Of a DNA stretch of 64,000 nt, positions 23,473 to 35,488 are shown one piece after another. Both the position numbers and the translations under genes were made by a program. The notes under the pieces are model-generated. The model did no database searches. It was not told the DNA's origin and worked only from the letters and a program-made list of their open reading frames with translations. Source of the stretch: Pristionchus mayeri (Eukaryota; Nematoda; Chromadorea; Rhabditida; Neodiplogasteridae); the NCBI GenBank assembly GCA_036245805.1, contig BTRK01000002.1, positions 6,444,689 to 6,508,688 of the forward strand. Direction: 5' to 3'. Position 1 is the first letter of the stretch. Every line of letters starts with the position of its first letter.

Positions 23473-23978
23473 TATCTCTTCTCAACCTTCGGCACACCAT
23501 CCTTGTACTCGAGTTCGTGGACGATTCCATCCACTTCAGAAATCAACAAATGGCTCGTAGCTACATCGAAAATGAACAATTAGTATTCGAAATATATTTT
23601 ACACGGAAAAAAACATTGATTTGAGAAGAAATATCATTCATCGCACAAGATCTGAACCTTCGACGAAGGAGTGATAGAAAATCGACGAATGTCGTAGATA
23701 AAACCGATTGTTTCACATAATTGGGTACCGAAATTTGTATAATGCATTAGACAGAGAAATGAATTTTGAAATTTTCCATACCGTATAGGAGCATACCCTA
23801 CCCATAGGTATGCCGCAAATTGAAAGTCGGTACGATAATTTTGAAGTATTATGCTTCTCATCTCTGAGTCTTACCGAGAACGCGTTTTAACACAATTCTG
23901 TGGCACATACCAAACTCGGACGCTGCAACTAATTCGTTGCTCTCATGTGCATTGTGCTGAATTGTGACCGCTTGAGAG

Positions 23979-24741
23979 GAGGGTATGTCAGAAGCGCAAC
24001 GACAAAAGCGCAACTAGGTTTCAAAAATCGCAACGACAAAAGCGCAACTCTAAATATCTCTCGAGAGAGGGGTTATTATGGTTCGAGGTTGGTATCAACT
24101 AATTACTATTAATTAGCAGTATCTTCCCTGAGGGCATATTAGTGATGTCACTGAAAAAAGTGACGTCATTATTTTTAGACGTATGGGGTCATGGTAAAAA
24201 ATCGGGATGAAAGTTTGTGTTGGATCTAGACGACGTATCAATGCCCACACAATCTACGATGCACCAACTTTAATTTGTCGGCTACCGTATCCCGATACGC
24301 CATTTCCTAGTTGAGATATGTCAGATAAAACAGGGTCGTATGAGCATGTCTCTGCTAGATTATGGTGTATCGGGATACGGTAACCGACAAATTAAAGATG
24401 GTGTATTGTAGATTGTGTGGGCATTGATACGTCGTCTAGATCCAACACAAACTTTCATCCCGATTTTTTACCATGACCCCATACGTCTAAAAATAATGAC
24501 GTCACTTTTTTCTTTTTTCATCACTAATATGCCCTCAGGGAAGATACTGCTAATTAATAGTAATTAGTTGATACCAACCTCGAACCATAATAACCCCTCT
24601 CTCGATAGATATTTAGAGTTGCGCTTTTGTCGTTGCGATTTTTGAAACCTACTTGCGCTTTTGTCGTTGCGCTTTTGTCGGTTGCGCTTTTGTCGTTTTT
24701 GGCACTTTGCGCTTTTGTCGTTGCGCTTCTGTCATACCCCC
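23979..24741. mobile_element. palindromic element with GCGCAACGACAAAA end repeats
   Basis: The ends carry GTATG(T/A)CAGAAGCGCAACG followed by tandem GACAAAAGCGCAAC units, more numerous at the right end. The flanks share CTTGAGAG (23971-23978, 24742-24749), an 8-bp target duplication compatible with hAT or Mutator-type insertion. The interior (24180-24490) is another inverted pair with GGGGTCATGGT ends, probably a nested element. Confidence 0.75.
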
Positions 24742-24839
24742 CTTGAGAGATTCTTTCCAATAATGATGTGAACATCAGTGGAAGTTCAGAATCAGCAGCA
24801 TGCCTTTACATACATCTTCCTTCAATTTGTAGCCTCTAT

Positions 24840-24887
24840 CAACATCAGCTGACTATCACAGGCAACGGGCTGCTCAGAGCCTTCACA
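24840..24887 (+). pseudogene. F-box family penultimate-exon fragment
   Basis: The frame TITGNGLLRAFT directly precedes a GTATGA donor, matching AITANGLFRAFQ at the end of the 8138-8260 exon. No matching last exon follows; an unrelated minus-strand frame begins at once. This is a relic of a further family member. Confidence 0.5.
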
Positions 24888-24898
24888 GTATGAAAGCA

Positions 24899-25189
24899 TC
24901 ATAAATGGTGTCCATTGTTCTCCTTAGGACGTTCATACATTTTGTTCGCCATCTTTTTTACTAATCCGTTCGGTGTCGGATAATCCATCCAATCTTTATT
25001 AGCGCCGATTACGCGTCGCTGCGCTATTGTTTGACAATGTACAGCCGCGCACTTCAATAACGCGGATAATGTATCAGCCGAAACAAATTTCCATCCCAAA
25101 CCAATGCTAAATTTACTGAAATCACGCCAGGTCCCACGCCAGTGTACCATGTGACACACGCAGCTCAAATGGCGAAACATTATACTCAT
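24899..25189 (-). CDS. unrecognised 96-codon open frame
   Basis: The minus strand has an uninterrupted frame from ATG (25187-25189) to TGA. It is rich in W, K and H (for example WRDFSKFSIGLGWKFVSADT, then DWMDYPTPNGLVKKMANKMY) with mixed, gene-like codon use rather than repeat-like sequence. It contains no obvious signal peptide, although the first 15 residues have several Cys and His. I do not recognise the family. It could be a single-exon gene, an exon, or a fragment of a mobile element; there is no second copy in the window to test constraint. Confidence 0.3.
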   Translation of the reverse strand: MSIMFRHLSCVCHMVHWRGTWRDFSKFSIGLGWKFVSADTLSALLKCAAVHCQTIAQRRVIGANKDWMDYPTPNGLVKKMANKMYERPKENNGHHL

Positions 25190-26060
25190 TGAAAGAGTTT
25201 AGCTTGTTTGTTTCAGCACTTTTTCGGGGTCATCCCTGGATGGAGGGCTAGTATTCAAACTATTCTGTTCTCGCCTTCTTTCGAGAGGGCAGTTTCGCGG
25301 ACTTATTGTTATGGTAAAATTGTTATTACCCTCAATGTTATTGTTAACGGATTACGAGGGGCCTGATCCGAGCCTCCTCTTGTGTTGCCATTCAATGGCT
25401 GGGTCAATGGCTCCCTTCAATCTGTGTGCTCACTCGCTCATCCGTCAAGTGTATAGACCAAAAACTGTTATTACTTTAGAGACTTCGATTAGATTACACA
25501 TGTGTTACACAATTTTGATATTGATGTTTTGCAAGAAGCTTGGAGGTAGAGGAGAACTGTCCGTTGGATTCCATCTCGTCTCAAGTTGATAGTGTCCATG
25601 CAAGTGATCAATTCTACGTGCTATTTCACTTGATGACACATAACAAAGAGAGTTATTGCTTACCAGGAATGGACGCGAGGGTAGATTGGAGTTTTAGAAC
25701 TATACCATGCGGGATCGAAAGAGGTTGAAATTCTAAGACGTTTTCATATCTGCAGAGGGCCTCTGTAGACGTCTGGGTTGTAGTGGGATTTCAGAAAAAG
25801 CCTGAGAAATTGACTGTTTTGCGAGTTTCCCCCCACTATGAGCGCAGACATCCACGGAAGACCTCAGCATATATGAAGTTCTTTGAATATCATCCTCTTC
25901 CGATCCCGCTAGGTCTCATTCTAAAGCTCCAACCTACCCTCGCGGCCATTCCTTGTTAGGGCTACCTAATCGGTAGTCATTTTAGAGATTCAAGTATTGC
26001 CAGATGGGCTGATTCGGCCACTTTATTGCACTTCCTCTTGTGATTCCGTTGGAGACCACC
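25190..26060. other. intergenic DNA with dispersed-repeat similarity
   Basis: Parts of 25255-25450 and 25985-26045 resemble 15000-15560. No exon-like frame was recognised. Confidence 0.4.
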
Positions 26061-26144
26061 CTGCAGGTATGCATAATCTCCGTCTACTCCACCCACCTCG
26101 CATGACTGATTGCACACTACAATGGCCGCTTTGACAACACCAAC

Positions 26145-26188
26145 ATGCATAATCTCCGCCCCCTCAAACTGGGGCGCACCGATCAGGT
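26145..26188 (+). promoter_or_regulatory. upstream block shared by F-box family genes
   Basis: ATGCATAATCTCCGCCCCCT, then AACTGG and CGATCAGG, resembles the blocks at 1313 and 29905. It lies about 170 bp before the ATG at 26361. A partial second copy (GGTATGCATAATCTCCG) lies at about 26064. Confidence 0.35.
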
Positions 26189-26360
26189 GGTATTAATAGG
26201 CGGTGAGCTGACTTGGGTCCTCTTGTCGTTTCAAAGATTGTTGTATCTTCCTTCTCTTCCGAGCAATTTGCTCGTGTTATATTATTTGTATGTGATCATG
26301 CTCCGTTTAATTAAATGATTTTATGCTAATTTCAGTACCAACCATGCAGAAATTGCTTCG

Positions 26361-29263
26361 ATGTCTGGCAACATCCACGAAACCGCCGACTGGACTTCGG
26401 TTAGTTATGACCACTCTACTCTGAATACATTGTTGCCCCTCTCTGATTTCTTCAAACCATTCGGTGGGCAACTTTGTTACCAACTGGTCAGGCGACTGGT
26501 TATCCAGTGATTGACCAGTTAGAGTAGGAGGAGAATAGACTAACAACTGGTTAACCGTTCCCTTACCAGTTGGTAGCCAGTATCCTGGCCAGTGGGTAGG
26601 GAGTTTCCCACCATGTGGTTGAAAAAAATAGCTACCAGTAGAAAGCGTGGGTGAAATGCAGACAAGATGGACCTGTTGTTGACCTCTGATAAGATTACTA
26701 ACGGGCCTTAGTCAATGCCTGATAAGCTCTAAGATCTATGGCCTAAAAAGGACATCAAAACGATCACTAACGGGCCTATCCTTGCAGCAGCCACTCTTCG
26801 ACGTACCAACGTGCATACTCAACTCGGACTGCAACATCGTCGTATGCTCCTAGGGTAATCCGGGGACCACAGCAGAAATCAGGATTGTGCAGAAAATTGT
26901 GCAGAAAGCTTGTGCGCATTGTCTGTATTGATGCAAATTTCAGAATAAGGACTCCACCGTAAACATCGTAGCTAACGATGAAAACATGGAATACTTCTTC
27001 AGCCATTCAACTCCAGATCACGAGATCGCACACTTCTTCAAATTCAAGTTCTCTTCCACTCGCAATTTGATCATCGAGGTGCATCTTACATCTACTTACA
27101 AAAATAGGACAACTTGATCAACAATCATGTTGGGGCTTTTAGTTGGTGGTTGGCCTATTCAGGAGATGAAGCGTTATTGAAATTAATATTCTCACATTAC
27201 AGGGTCAAATCGATGAACGTTCTGAGGCAAAAATCAGGATGTTTCTCAAGAGGTTTCAGAGTCGGGAGCTGGAGAAGCTGGTCGTCTCCCATCATAATGA
27301 ACGCTTTACAAGGTGAACAACTGATTTGTAAAGCTTAAAATTCGGTGAAAAAATAAGATAACGAAAACAGAATTACTAATAAACTGGCGCATTATGATAC
27401 CTTCTTTGCAGGTTCATCGACACCACTGCTAGAGAGTTTAAAACGCTGTCTCCGTTAGAACGTCAGATTTTGGAGGCAAAGTGGCACAATGACTCAAACT
27501 TATCGCTAGGAGTTCAAACTTTGGTGGTAGAGTCCTTAGGGTCAAAGAAAACTTTTCCAGAAATTTTGACCTACCATTTGCATATTTTACAAAAACGGCC
27601 ATTTTTGATATTGACCCGTAGTGTTATATACCATTCGAAAGAGCATCAAAAGTTATGTCAGAATCCAAATTTGCGAAGAAATTAATCAACATCTGTTCGG
27701 GAAACATGCAATTATGTGAGGAGAACAGCTGTTTGAAATTTCGATAGTGTAGAAGAACATGTTCCAATCATTTCTGGTTTCTGAAACCGTTACCCTAGAT
27801 GTAAAATGTTATGAGGAATTCAGAAAAAAATATGCCGAAGACGAGCGAGGTACCCCAAATAGAGTTTTGCTCGAAAAACTGAGGGTGTTCTGAAACTTTA
27901 GTTCGATTCCGCTCGAGTGCAAACATTTTTGCAGCCATTAATTAAACAAATTTTGCTACGGAAACAACTTTAAATCACTTATTATAGATATCGAAAAATA
28001 GTGGTAGCTAGATATCGCATGGAAAATGCATGCAAAAATGTTTGCACTCGAGCGGAATCGAACTCACGTTTCAGAACTCCCTCAGTTTTTCGAGCAAAAC
28101 TCTATTTGGGGTACCTCGCTCGTCTTCGGCATATTTTTTTCTGAATTCCTCATAACATTTTACATCTAGGGTAACGGTTTCAGAAACCAGAAATGATTGG
28201 AACATGTTCTTCTACACTATCGAAATTTCAAACAGCTGTTCTTCTCACATAATTGCATGTTTCCCGAACAGATGTTGATTAATTTCTTCGCAAATTTGGA
28301 TTCTGTCATAACTTTTGATGCTCTTTCGAATGGTATATAACACTAAGGGTCAATATCAAAAATGGCCGTTTTTGTAAAATATGCAAATGGTAGGTCAAAA
28401 TTTCTGGAAAAGTTTTCTTTGACCCTAAGGACTCTACCACCAAAGTTTGAACTCCTAGCGATAAGTTTGAGTCATTGTGCCACCCTATGATCCGATCTTA
28501 GGGAGACAGCGTTTTAATACCATTGATTTGACGATTCACTGGGTTAGGGAGCGCAATACTTCAGATGTGGACAAGCTGCTTCACAAACTTCCGATGCCCA
28601 AAGGACAAAGTGTGTTTGCAACAAACAAAAATTCACAGTAGCAATATGGAGTTGTACAGCTTACTCTTGTTTCGAAATTCCCCAAACAAGGGAAAACCCA
28701 TGGACCTTCTACCTCTCGACGCTCAAAATATTTTAGGGAGATGGTCTGACTCTGGACGATGATACGCTGCACAAACTCATTGATCGATCGCCCCCATCCG
28801 TGAATCTTCCATGCCGGAAAACGTGCATTACCGCGACAGGACTGGAGAGGACATTCGAGGTATCAATATTTTTTTTCAAATATGGTACACCTTTTCGTCA
28901 CAATGGTTGGCAAAATGTAACAACAAAACAAATCCAAAAATCTGTTCAAAGTCTCAATTGCTCAACCATTATCTGAAATACGTATGTTGTTTCACCGTGT
29001 ACAATATAATAAAACTATAGCAAGCTGTAGATGACTAGACAAACTATCAACTGTTTTAGATGAGTTCTTCCATGGCAAAGAATGTGAACTTCACTGCGTT
29101 CGAGTATGTACTTCGGGACTACCTGAGCAGAATGGCTGATAATCGAAACTACCTCTTCGAGGATGCTTCGACGTTGAGGCACGTTGCCACTCGTGAAATG
29201 CTAACCTGTGAGGGACGAGTAGGGAGAAATCATCCAGTGATGTCCATCGATATTCGTAAATAA
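26361..29263 (+). pseudogene. F-box family gene lacking its F-box exon, broken in exon 5
   Basis: Exons by homology with the intact paralog at 30148: exon 1 26361-26399 (MSGNIHETADWTS); exon 3 26944-27078 (IVANDEN, then FSSTRNLIIE); exon 4 27203-27312 (110 nt, the same length as in the paralog); exon 5 starting at 27412 (FIDTTAREF) and resuming at 28514 (DLTIHWVRERNTSDVDKLLH); exon 6 28737-28859 (123 nt, LDDDTLHKLIDRSPPSVNLP); exon 7 29060-29263 (67 codons to TAA). The F-box exon expected in 26400-26943 is absent. Exon 5 is split by a 1072-bp TTAA-flanked palindrome; without the element and one TTAA the frame is continuous. Exon 5 also lacks the GTAAGT donor seen in the paralog. Otherwise reading frames are clean, so the damage looks recent. 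Confidence 0.75.
27442..28513. mobile_element. TTAA-flanked palindromic element (piggyBac-type signature)
   Basis: Ends AACGCTGTCTCC and GGAGACAGCGTT lie directly inside TTAA on both sides (27438-27441, 28514-28517). Arms of about 460 bp are near-perfect inverted copies with a small central loop. No transposase frame was seen. TTAA duplication is the hallmark of piggyBac-superfamily insertion, so this would be a non-autonomous member. Confidence 0.75.
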
Positions 29264-29595
29264 CTACTTTGCGAGAATAGCATCTATACCAATTACCCGT
29301 CATCGATATCCATGGTTTTGTTATCATAAAATGGACAATACTGTGCAAAACCCTCATATTCAGAAATCTGTATTGTTTACTCCGATTAACTTTCCACGGA
29401 ACCTGTAATTGTGCTTGTTTCTGTGTTTCTTTAGTATTGAGATAAAGACCTTGCTTCTATTGCGTTTTTCTCGAATATCATTCCTATTCACTTCAATAAT
29501 TAGTAACTCACGCCTCATTCATAACTACAACGATCGTGATAAACTATTGATTTCCAATAAGATGCAGAAGAGAGACAAAGTTCACTTCATCGTTA

Positions 29596-29830
29596 TTTAA
29601 AGTTACCGGACGAGGATGAAACCCTGATCTGACCCTGATCTGGTCGCGTGTACTAGAGTATGCAAAAGTGAGAGAGCGCGGGATTACGCTAATCATTTCC
29701 GGCTTTCCCTTGAGGCTATTATTGATTTTTATCATTTTTGTATATTCATTCTCAACTAATTCAGCCATCGGCTATTCGATGGAGGACAAAAAATAGGGGG
29801 TCAATTTTGTCCTCGTCCGGTAACTTTAAA
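29596..29830. mobile_element. MITE with TTTAAAGTTACCGGACGAGG ends
   Basis: A 20-bp terminal inverted repeat bounds about 235 bp with no coding capacity. It lies between two F-box genes. The rest of 29264-29904 holds nothing recognisable. Confidence 0.7.
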
Positions 29831-29904
29831 GCAGGATTGCCAGAGGGATACAATCTGTATGCCTTTTTGCGCATACCCTTGTACTCTCACTCGAGGCTGT
29901 CCAC

Positions 29905-29960
29905 AGGGTATGCCTTTCTAAGTCTCCGCCCACTCCTACTGGGATGTTCATTCCGATGAG
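29905..29960 (+). promoter_or_regulatory. upstream block shared by F-box family genes
   Basis: GGGTATGCCTTTCTAAGTCT, CCGCCC, ACTGG and CGATGAG occur in the same order and with nearly the same spacing as at 1313-1365. The block ends about 190 bp before the start codon at 30148. Confidence 0.45.
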
Positions 29961-30147
29961 CCATTTCATTTCCACAGTCATTACTTTCCCGTTTGCTAAG
30001 CTCCGATTCCCTTATCTAATTTGTCTTTTCACTTTCATTGATTTTTCACGTGGTTTTATATAACTAAGATGTGTGAATTGTCTACTCGTCTTCGCACACT
30101 CACATACATTCTTAGTAACATACATTGGGTGCTTTAGCAACGCAGAC

Positions 30148-32235
30148 ATGGACTCGCTCTCTGGCAGCAGCTTCAAAAGCTCCGATGATTCCTCGGTTAG
30201 TGAAAAATATTATTCATTATTTTCAATTTATTATGGTAGGAGGGACCTCTCTGGTCGCGTAAGTTGATCATAGGCGTCGTAGCAAGGAATATTCCGCGAA
30301 CGTCCAACCCAAACGTCTATGTTCCTTGTTGCAGAATCCACTCCTCGACCTCCCAAATGAGCTTCTCACTGGTATCATCAGGAAGATGAATTTGGCAGAT
30401 CGCCAAAAGATCGCCTCTGTCAATTCTCGTCTAAAGGGAATCGAGCGGACAGCTGGAGGGCGTCGCTTCTCCACCGTTACCTTCATCGTTGTGAGTAGGC
30501 CTGAGGGTAGTGGAGGAGGCAGACAGTTGCGCCTTCCTTCGGGGCGCGCTGGGACAGTGATCTGACTCTCTTCGTTTTGCACGCTCTCTCGCCGGTCAGA
30601 GAGACGAGAGAGCGTGCAAACTGAAGAGAGTCAGACGATCTATCGCACGCTGAGGCTCTCGCGTTTCTGTGGATGCACTCGCTCGTTTCTTTGTGAAGGA
30701 AATCACCCCCTTAAAATTTTAAATAATCATAAGCCAATCGCAGGAGAAATTTTGCTCGAGCAGTATCGTGAAGATCGTCGCTAAAGATGATAGTCTGGAA
30801 CATTCCTTCGATGAGTTGTTGACATCTCGCAAATACGAAATCTCCGACTTCTTCAATCACTCTACTTCTCGTGGTCTCGTGATTGAGGTTAGAGGTGTGA
30901 TAATCGACTTGGTAGCATTTGCTAGTTGATAGGACTCGAAAATTTAGTAATCGCCTCTTCATTCCTCAATCAACAAACTCTCTAGACCACCATACGTATG
31001 TCCTAGTTAGTTTGAAAAATGAAAGACAATAACCGAAATTTAGAAAAGTACTTTAAAAAAATAGTTTCATGTCAACATTGCAGGGTCAAATGGATCAGAA
31101 AGCAGTGAGAAAAATAAGGCAGGTGCTGAGGATGCTCGAATTTCGGGAGTTGACCACGTTGACCGTCTGCCACTACAATGATCGCTCGGCAAGGTAACAA
31201 TTTGTTTTTGTCTTTTAGTATAGAAAATGAAGATTGTAGTTCATAGTATCCCGGAACGAAACAATCGCAAACAAGATATCTCAGAAAGTATAAATTAAAT
31301 ATTTTATTTTTGTCGATATCTCCGCCTTTTTAGATACCGTGTGGGTTTTACAAAAAACGATGAAACTATGGTCAATCAAATCTTATTTTATTCCAGATTC
31401 ATCGAATCTCTAGTTAGAGAGTGCAAGGTCATTAAGGATATGACTATTCGTTGGTGCCGAAACAATGGAAGCACGGAAGATATGGATAGGCTCCTATTTA
31501 ACCTGCCTATGCCTCAAAGAACATTTGCTATTGTAGGAATGGTAAGTGAATTAAGCAAGAGATTACAAATAAACCATTTTTGCTTAATACAACTTGTCTT
31601 TATTTCAGGGAAAAGGATTGATATTGGATGATGAAATTTTCAAAACGCTCGTCCAGAAATCACCCCCTTGCCTGAAACTGGCCTGTCCGAACACAACTGT
31701 TACTGCAGCAGGAGTAGAAGCGGCGATTGGGGTACGGCAATTTAATACAATTTATAATGCCCAAATATGACACGAAATATCTTCATATTTGAATTTCATC
31801 GTCTTTAAAATGCGCTAAACCTTGACGATTTTAATACAATTAGAATTGCTACTGATATCAAACATAGTTCGTAATTAGGTTTGTTATCTTAACGCACTCT
31901 CTCTCTACTAATCGAGGGTAACATAGTAACGCGAAAGTGCTATCGTTTCTCGAACTCTAAAGATCAGAGATCAAAGGTCAAAATTCATATTGCAGATGCT
32001 CTCTACTGCTGCTGTTAAGGTGGTGATCACCATTCCAGCCATTGATCTTCTGGGTCTCGAAATGGACGCGTTATATGATAATCGACCTTTCCGCTATGTG
32101 AATGATGACGAAATGGAGCATGTCGCCACCGGCGTAAAGCTGAAAAACTGCGGAAGTCTGCATGAAAAGTGGTGGAATCCTTTGCATGACGTGTGCTCAT
32201 TATCTATCGACATTCCTAGACCTCCAATTGTATGA
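30148..32235 (+). CDS. F-box family protein, 321 aa, seven exons (intact)
   Basis: Exons 30148-30195, 30335-30490, 30744-30887, 31084-31193, 31397-31541, 31609-31731 and 31996-32235 sum to 966 nt (321 codons plus TGA), with agreeing phases and GT-AG borders (for example GTTAGT, GTGAGT, GTAAGT; TTTCAG). Exon 2 is the F-box (LLDLPNELLTGIIRKMNLAD, then SVNSRL), the Skp1-binding part of an SCF ubiquitin-ligase adaptor. The remaining 250 residues are the family-specific C-terminal region, presumably for target binding. Sequences around exons 3-7 align with broken paralogs at 1499/8138, 20253 and 26361. An upstream block at 29905 is shared with two of them. Two hairpin MITEs sit in introns 2 and 6 without touching splice sites. 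Function and target are unknown; such nematode families evolve quickly. Confidence 0.8.
30561..30636. mobile_element. hairpin MITE, CTGACTCTCTTC family
   Basis: TCTGACTCTCTTCG and its complement enclose a GCACGCTCTCTCG / CGAGAGAGCGTGC stem. It lies in intron 2 of the intact F-box gene. The related GAGAGAGTCAGA end occurs in hairpins at 36190-36270 and 37000-37075. Confidence 0.7.
31867..31957. mobile_element. hairpin MITE, GAGTTCG family, eroded
   Basis: The left end TAGTTCGTAATT and right end TTTCTCGAACTC are flanked by TA. The inner stem is shorter and more diverged than in the copies at 3910 and 20496. It lies in intron 6 of the F-box gene. Confidence 0.65.
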
Positions 32236-32319
32236 ATACAATACATCGAGAATGTGCATTCTGATATTCTTTTGTTTGTATATCTTACATATAACTCTTT
32301 ATATCACTAGATGTAACGG

Positions 32320-33067
32320 ACCATAGTCATAGTTGCCCACGCCGGCGGCGACCCCCTATTCATGGGTGTGGAGAGCGCTCCTGTTTAGAGGGGCGCTCTC
32401 CACAGGGACGTATAGGGGGTCATGGTCAAAAATCGATAGGCAGGTCAATGGTAGGTCAAGACTAGGTACCGTACCCAATCGATAGTACAGTACCTCCAGA
32501 TACCGTATACCACTACCGTAACCCCCGAATATCGCAAACTAACTTTATTTTTAAAAAGTCCTGGCACCATGCCCAATCGATTATACAGTACCCAAGAAAC
32601 TACCGTAACCCAGTTCCTTGGGTCAGATCCAGTTCCTTGGGTCAAACATTTTCTAAAAATCCAAAACTGAGCTTACAATTATTTTAAAGTATCCTACCGT
32701 ATCTCTAATTACTGTAGAATAATTGTATGATAGGTTTAGGATTTTTAGAAAAATGCTTGAAATTTTTAGAAAAATGTTTGACCCAAGGAACTCGATCTGA
32801 CCCAAGGAACTGGGTTACGGTAGTTACTTGGGTACTGTATAATCGATTGGGCACGGTACCAGGACTTTTTAAAAATAAAGTTAGTTTGTGATAATCGGGG
32901 GTTACGGTAGTGTTATACGGTATCTGGAGGTACTGTACTATTGATTGGGTACGGTACCTGGTCCTGTGGGGAGCGCCCCTCAAAACAGGGGCGCTCTCCA
33001 CACCCATGAGTAGGGGATCATGGTCTGAAAACACCTCGCCGCCAGTGTTGGGCAACTATGACCATAG
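32320..33067. mobile_element. palindromic element with GTCATAGTTGCCCA ends
   Basis: Nested inverted blocks are visible: CATAGTTGCCCA at both ends, then GGCGCTCTCCACA, then TACGGTA/TACAGTA-rich arms, meeting near 32700. It shares the GGGGTCATGGT motif with the elements at 10015 and 24180. No coding capacity was recognised. Confidence 0.75.
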
Positions 33068-35480
33068 TTTCAATCTTGAATTTATAAATGTTTTCATTTG
33101 GCTCATTTTAACGTTATGCAGATAAATTATTTAAAGATACGGTTTTCGTACTAGTGGAAAACAGTGAAGCCACGTATTTGATTCATTCATCGATACAAAG
33201 GCAAAAATGTCGGAATGAACGCTCCGTAAAATGCCGGAAATTATTCGACGATGTACAAAGCAAAATTTTTGCTTTGCAATGCATTGAAAATGTCTTCATC
33301 ATTACTCATTTTTTCTCTCCATATTAGTCACCAAAAGATGCAACCACACATGCAAAATTGTATTACCGCCCCAAGCTAGTTTTCATGTTAGTTGGAGAAA
33401 CGATGCCGGGCTTTCTCCATAATACACACTCTCTCACAACTCGAGCGGGCAAGAAAGAAACATAATGAAGAGATAGTAGAATCATTTATCTCGCTGTATC
33501 ACTCGCCTCTCCCCAGGTGTCCTCGTCTTCCCTTCTTGCCGCCATACCTCATTGTTCTCTTCCCTCTACTTTATCGAGGTCATCGCTATCCGAGAGTGGG
33601 ATCTGTTTCAAAATGTATCAAGTTTTGAAGAATACTCTATTGTGGAGGATTGTGGAAGGCACTGTGGATCTGTGATAATAAACCAAATTCCCAGTGGATG
33701 TGAGGGAGAGACTCATCCTCAGTAGCACTAGAGCGTGGCCTTCCGTATGTCTCATTGTATTTCTGAACATCTCTCAGCACGCGAAAGGCAGGGAGTCACT
33801 TCCAATCAACTAGAGAAGGCTCAGCCTTCATTATCATTCCTCCTGACCTCCCCCCCCCCTCTCAAAGTATTCATTGTCCACCCTCCTTCTCATACCATCT
33901 GTCTTCCTCTCCTCTCTTTCTCCTCCTCTCCCCTTTCTCTCCTCTCTCCTCCCTGCTCCCTTTCTGGCTTCTTCCCCATCTCTCCCCTCCCTCTCGCGTC
34001 CCTCGAAAGTGGGCGGAGTCTCATCCCCAGCTCGAGGCAAGTCATCGATCGCCTCACTGCTTTAGAAGGAGCGCGTCGGGGAGAGCCGGGGTCCGGCTTT
34101 TGGTCCCGGCCGGCCTTTGGCCGGGCGGGCCCCTAATTGGACCTGGACAACGAGGAGAAGGAAGGAGTCTTGGAGCGGAGGGTAAGTGGTTTTTAGCGGA
34201 GCGGAGGGAGGCACTTCAGCCCTCCTTTGGGGCTTGAAAAGTCGTTGTGTTCCTTACATCTGTTCCTTTGCTAGGGTTTCCGTTAGAGTTGGATTTGCAC
34301 TAAATGACTCATTCTTCCAACGCAAATATCTACTCCGCATCGTCCCATTGCATTTATGACACATTCAGGGGACTTTATATGGGCATTGGTCCTGCTGGTA
34401 GCCTTCTTTACTCACGTCAAGTCCCATTTTCAGGCAGCATTCGCGGTTCGGCGTGAAGAATCCCCAAGCGAGCTGTTTGGGCGAGCCGCGCGCACTATTT
34501 CGTTGGAGAGACGCGAGTTATCCGTTAGTTCCCTTCAATTTCCCCAAAAAATATTGATTAGAAAAAGCAACTATTTTACAACGAAAACAATTCTTGGTTA
34601 TGCCTCACGCGCAGTGCTTCATCCGCTGACTTCTGGAGTAGACGTCGCAGCAGCGTCTGACGTCATCGCAGCACTTGTCCTAAAATCACTATTACTCTCT
34701 AGTCGTATGTCGTCATATCCTCCTAGCTGCATACAGTAGGCATATACAATGGTATCGCTGGTCCGGACAGAGATCAATATGCATTTCCTAAGCTCGAATA
34801 ACTTATTGAGTCATATTTGTTGTCTCGACAACTACCACTTGTGACAGTCGACAGTCAACAGGGATGGGATAGACGCGAGAGAGTACGGGACACGAAGAGA
34901 GACAGATAATGCTCCGTCATCTTCCATCGATTTATAGACTAGGGGGATATGTTTCACGGTCGCTACGTCACATGTTTCACTCTAGTTTGAACAATGTCGC
35001 TAGGAAGACCAGCTTTATCAAATCTAAAATTTAATCCGAAATAATAATAGCCTCTTCAATTTTGAGCAGACTGGAATGGGATATGCTTCACGAGCGCTCC
35101 TTCATCCGTTGAACTCTCGAAACAGCAATTTTCTGGAGGTTCCTTCTCTACCAAATAAAACCTGCTGATTGTCCGTTTCCCTCAGTTATTGAGCTAATGA
35201 GTGTTGGATGCGTTTCAAGTCCGTTTCTTCGCCCGTTCGGCCTTCGATTGGGCGATCACTCCTTCATGGCCTCGAGCAATGAAACAATGATCAGCGCTAT
35301 GACGCTCTCCTCAGTTCTGAATTGCACAGCTTCATTCGTTTGTTAGGAAGTACAACTTCAACAGCAGGAAAAAATTCCTCATTTCTTTGACTCATTTTCG
35401 TGACTCATTTCTTAATAAACCTGACAGAGGGCGAGATACTGTATGCAATGGAGAGTGAGAGAATAAGAGATAATGTAAGA
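33068..35480. other. intergenic DNA, no gene recognised
   Basis: The stretch contains a pyrimidine-rich tract (33840-34010), a GC-rich patch around 34075-34130 (CCGGCCGGCCTTTGGCCGG) and an eroded CTCTCTC hairpin near 33420-33480. An eroded GAGAGAGT half-hairpin lies near 34870-34910. No exon-like frame with splice signals was found. Confidence 0.35.
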
Positions 35481-35488
35481 TATTCACT

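Noticed and set aside
27470..28500. Frames and inverted open frames within the palindrome
   Set aside because: They are mirror images from the two arms of the TTAA-flanked element and show no protein motif.
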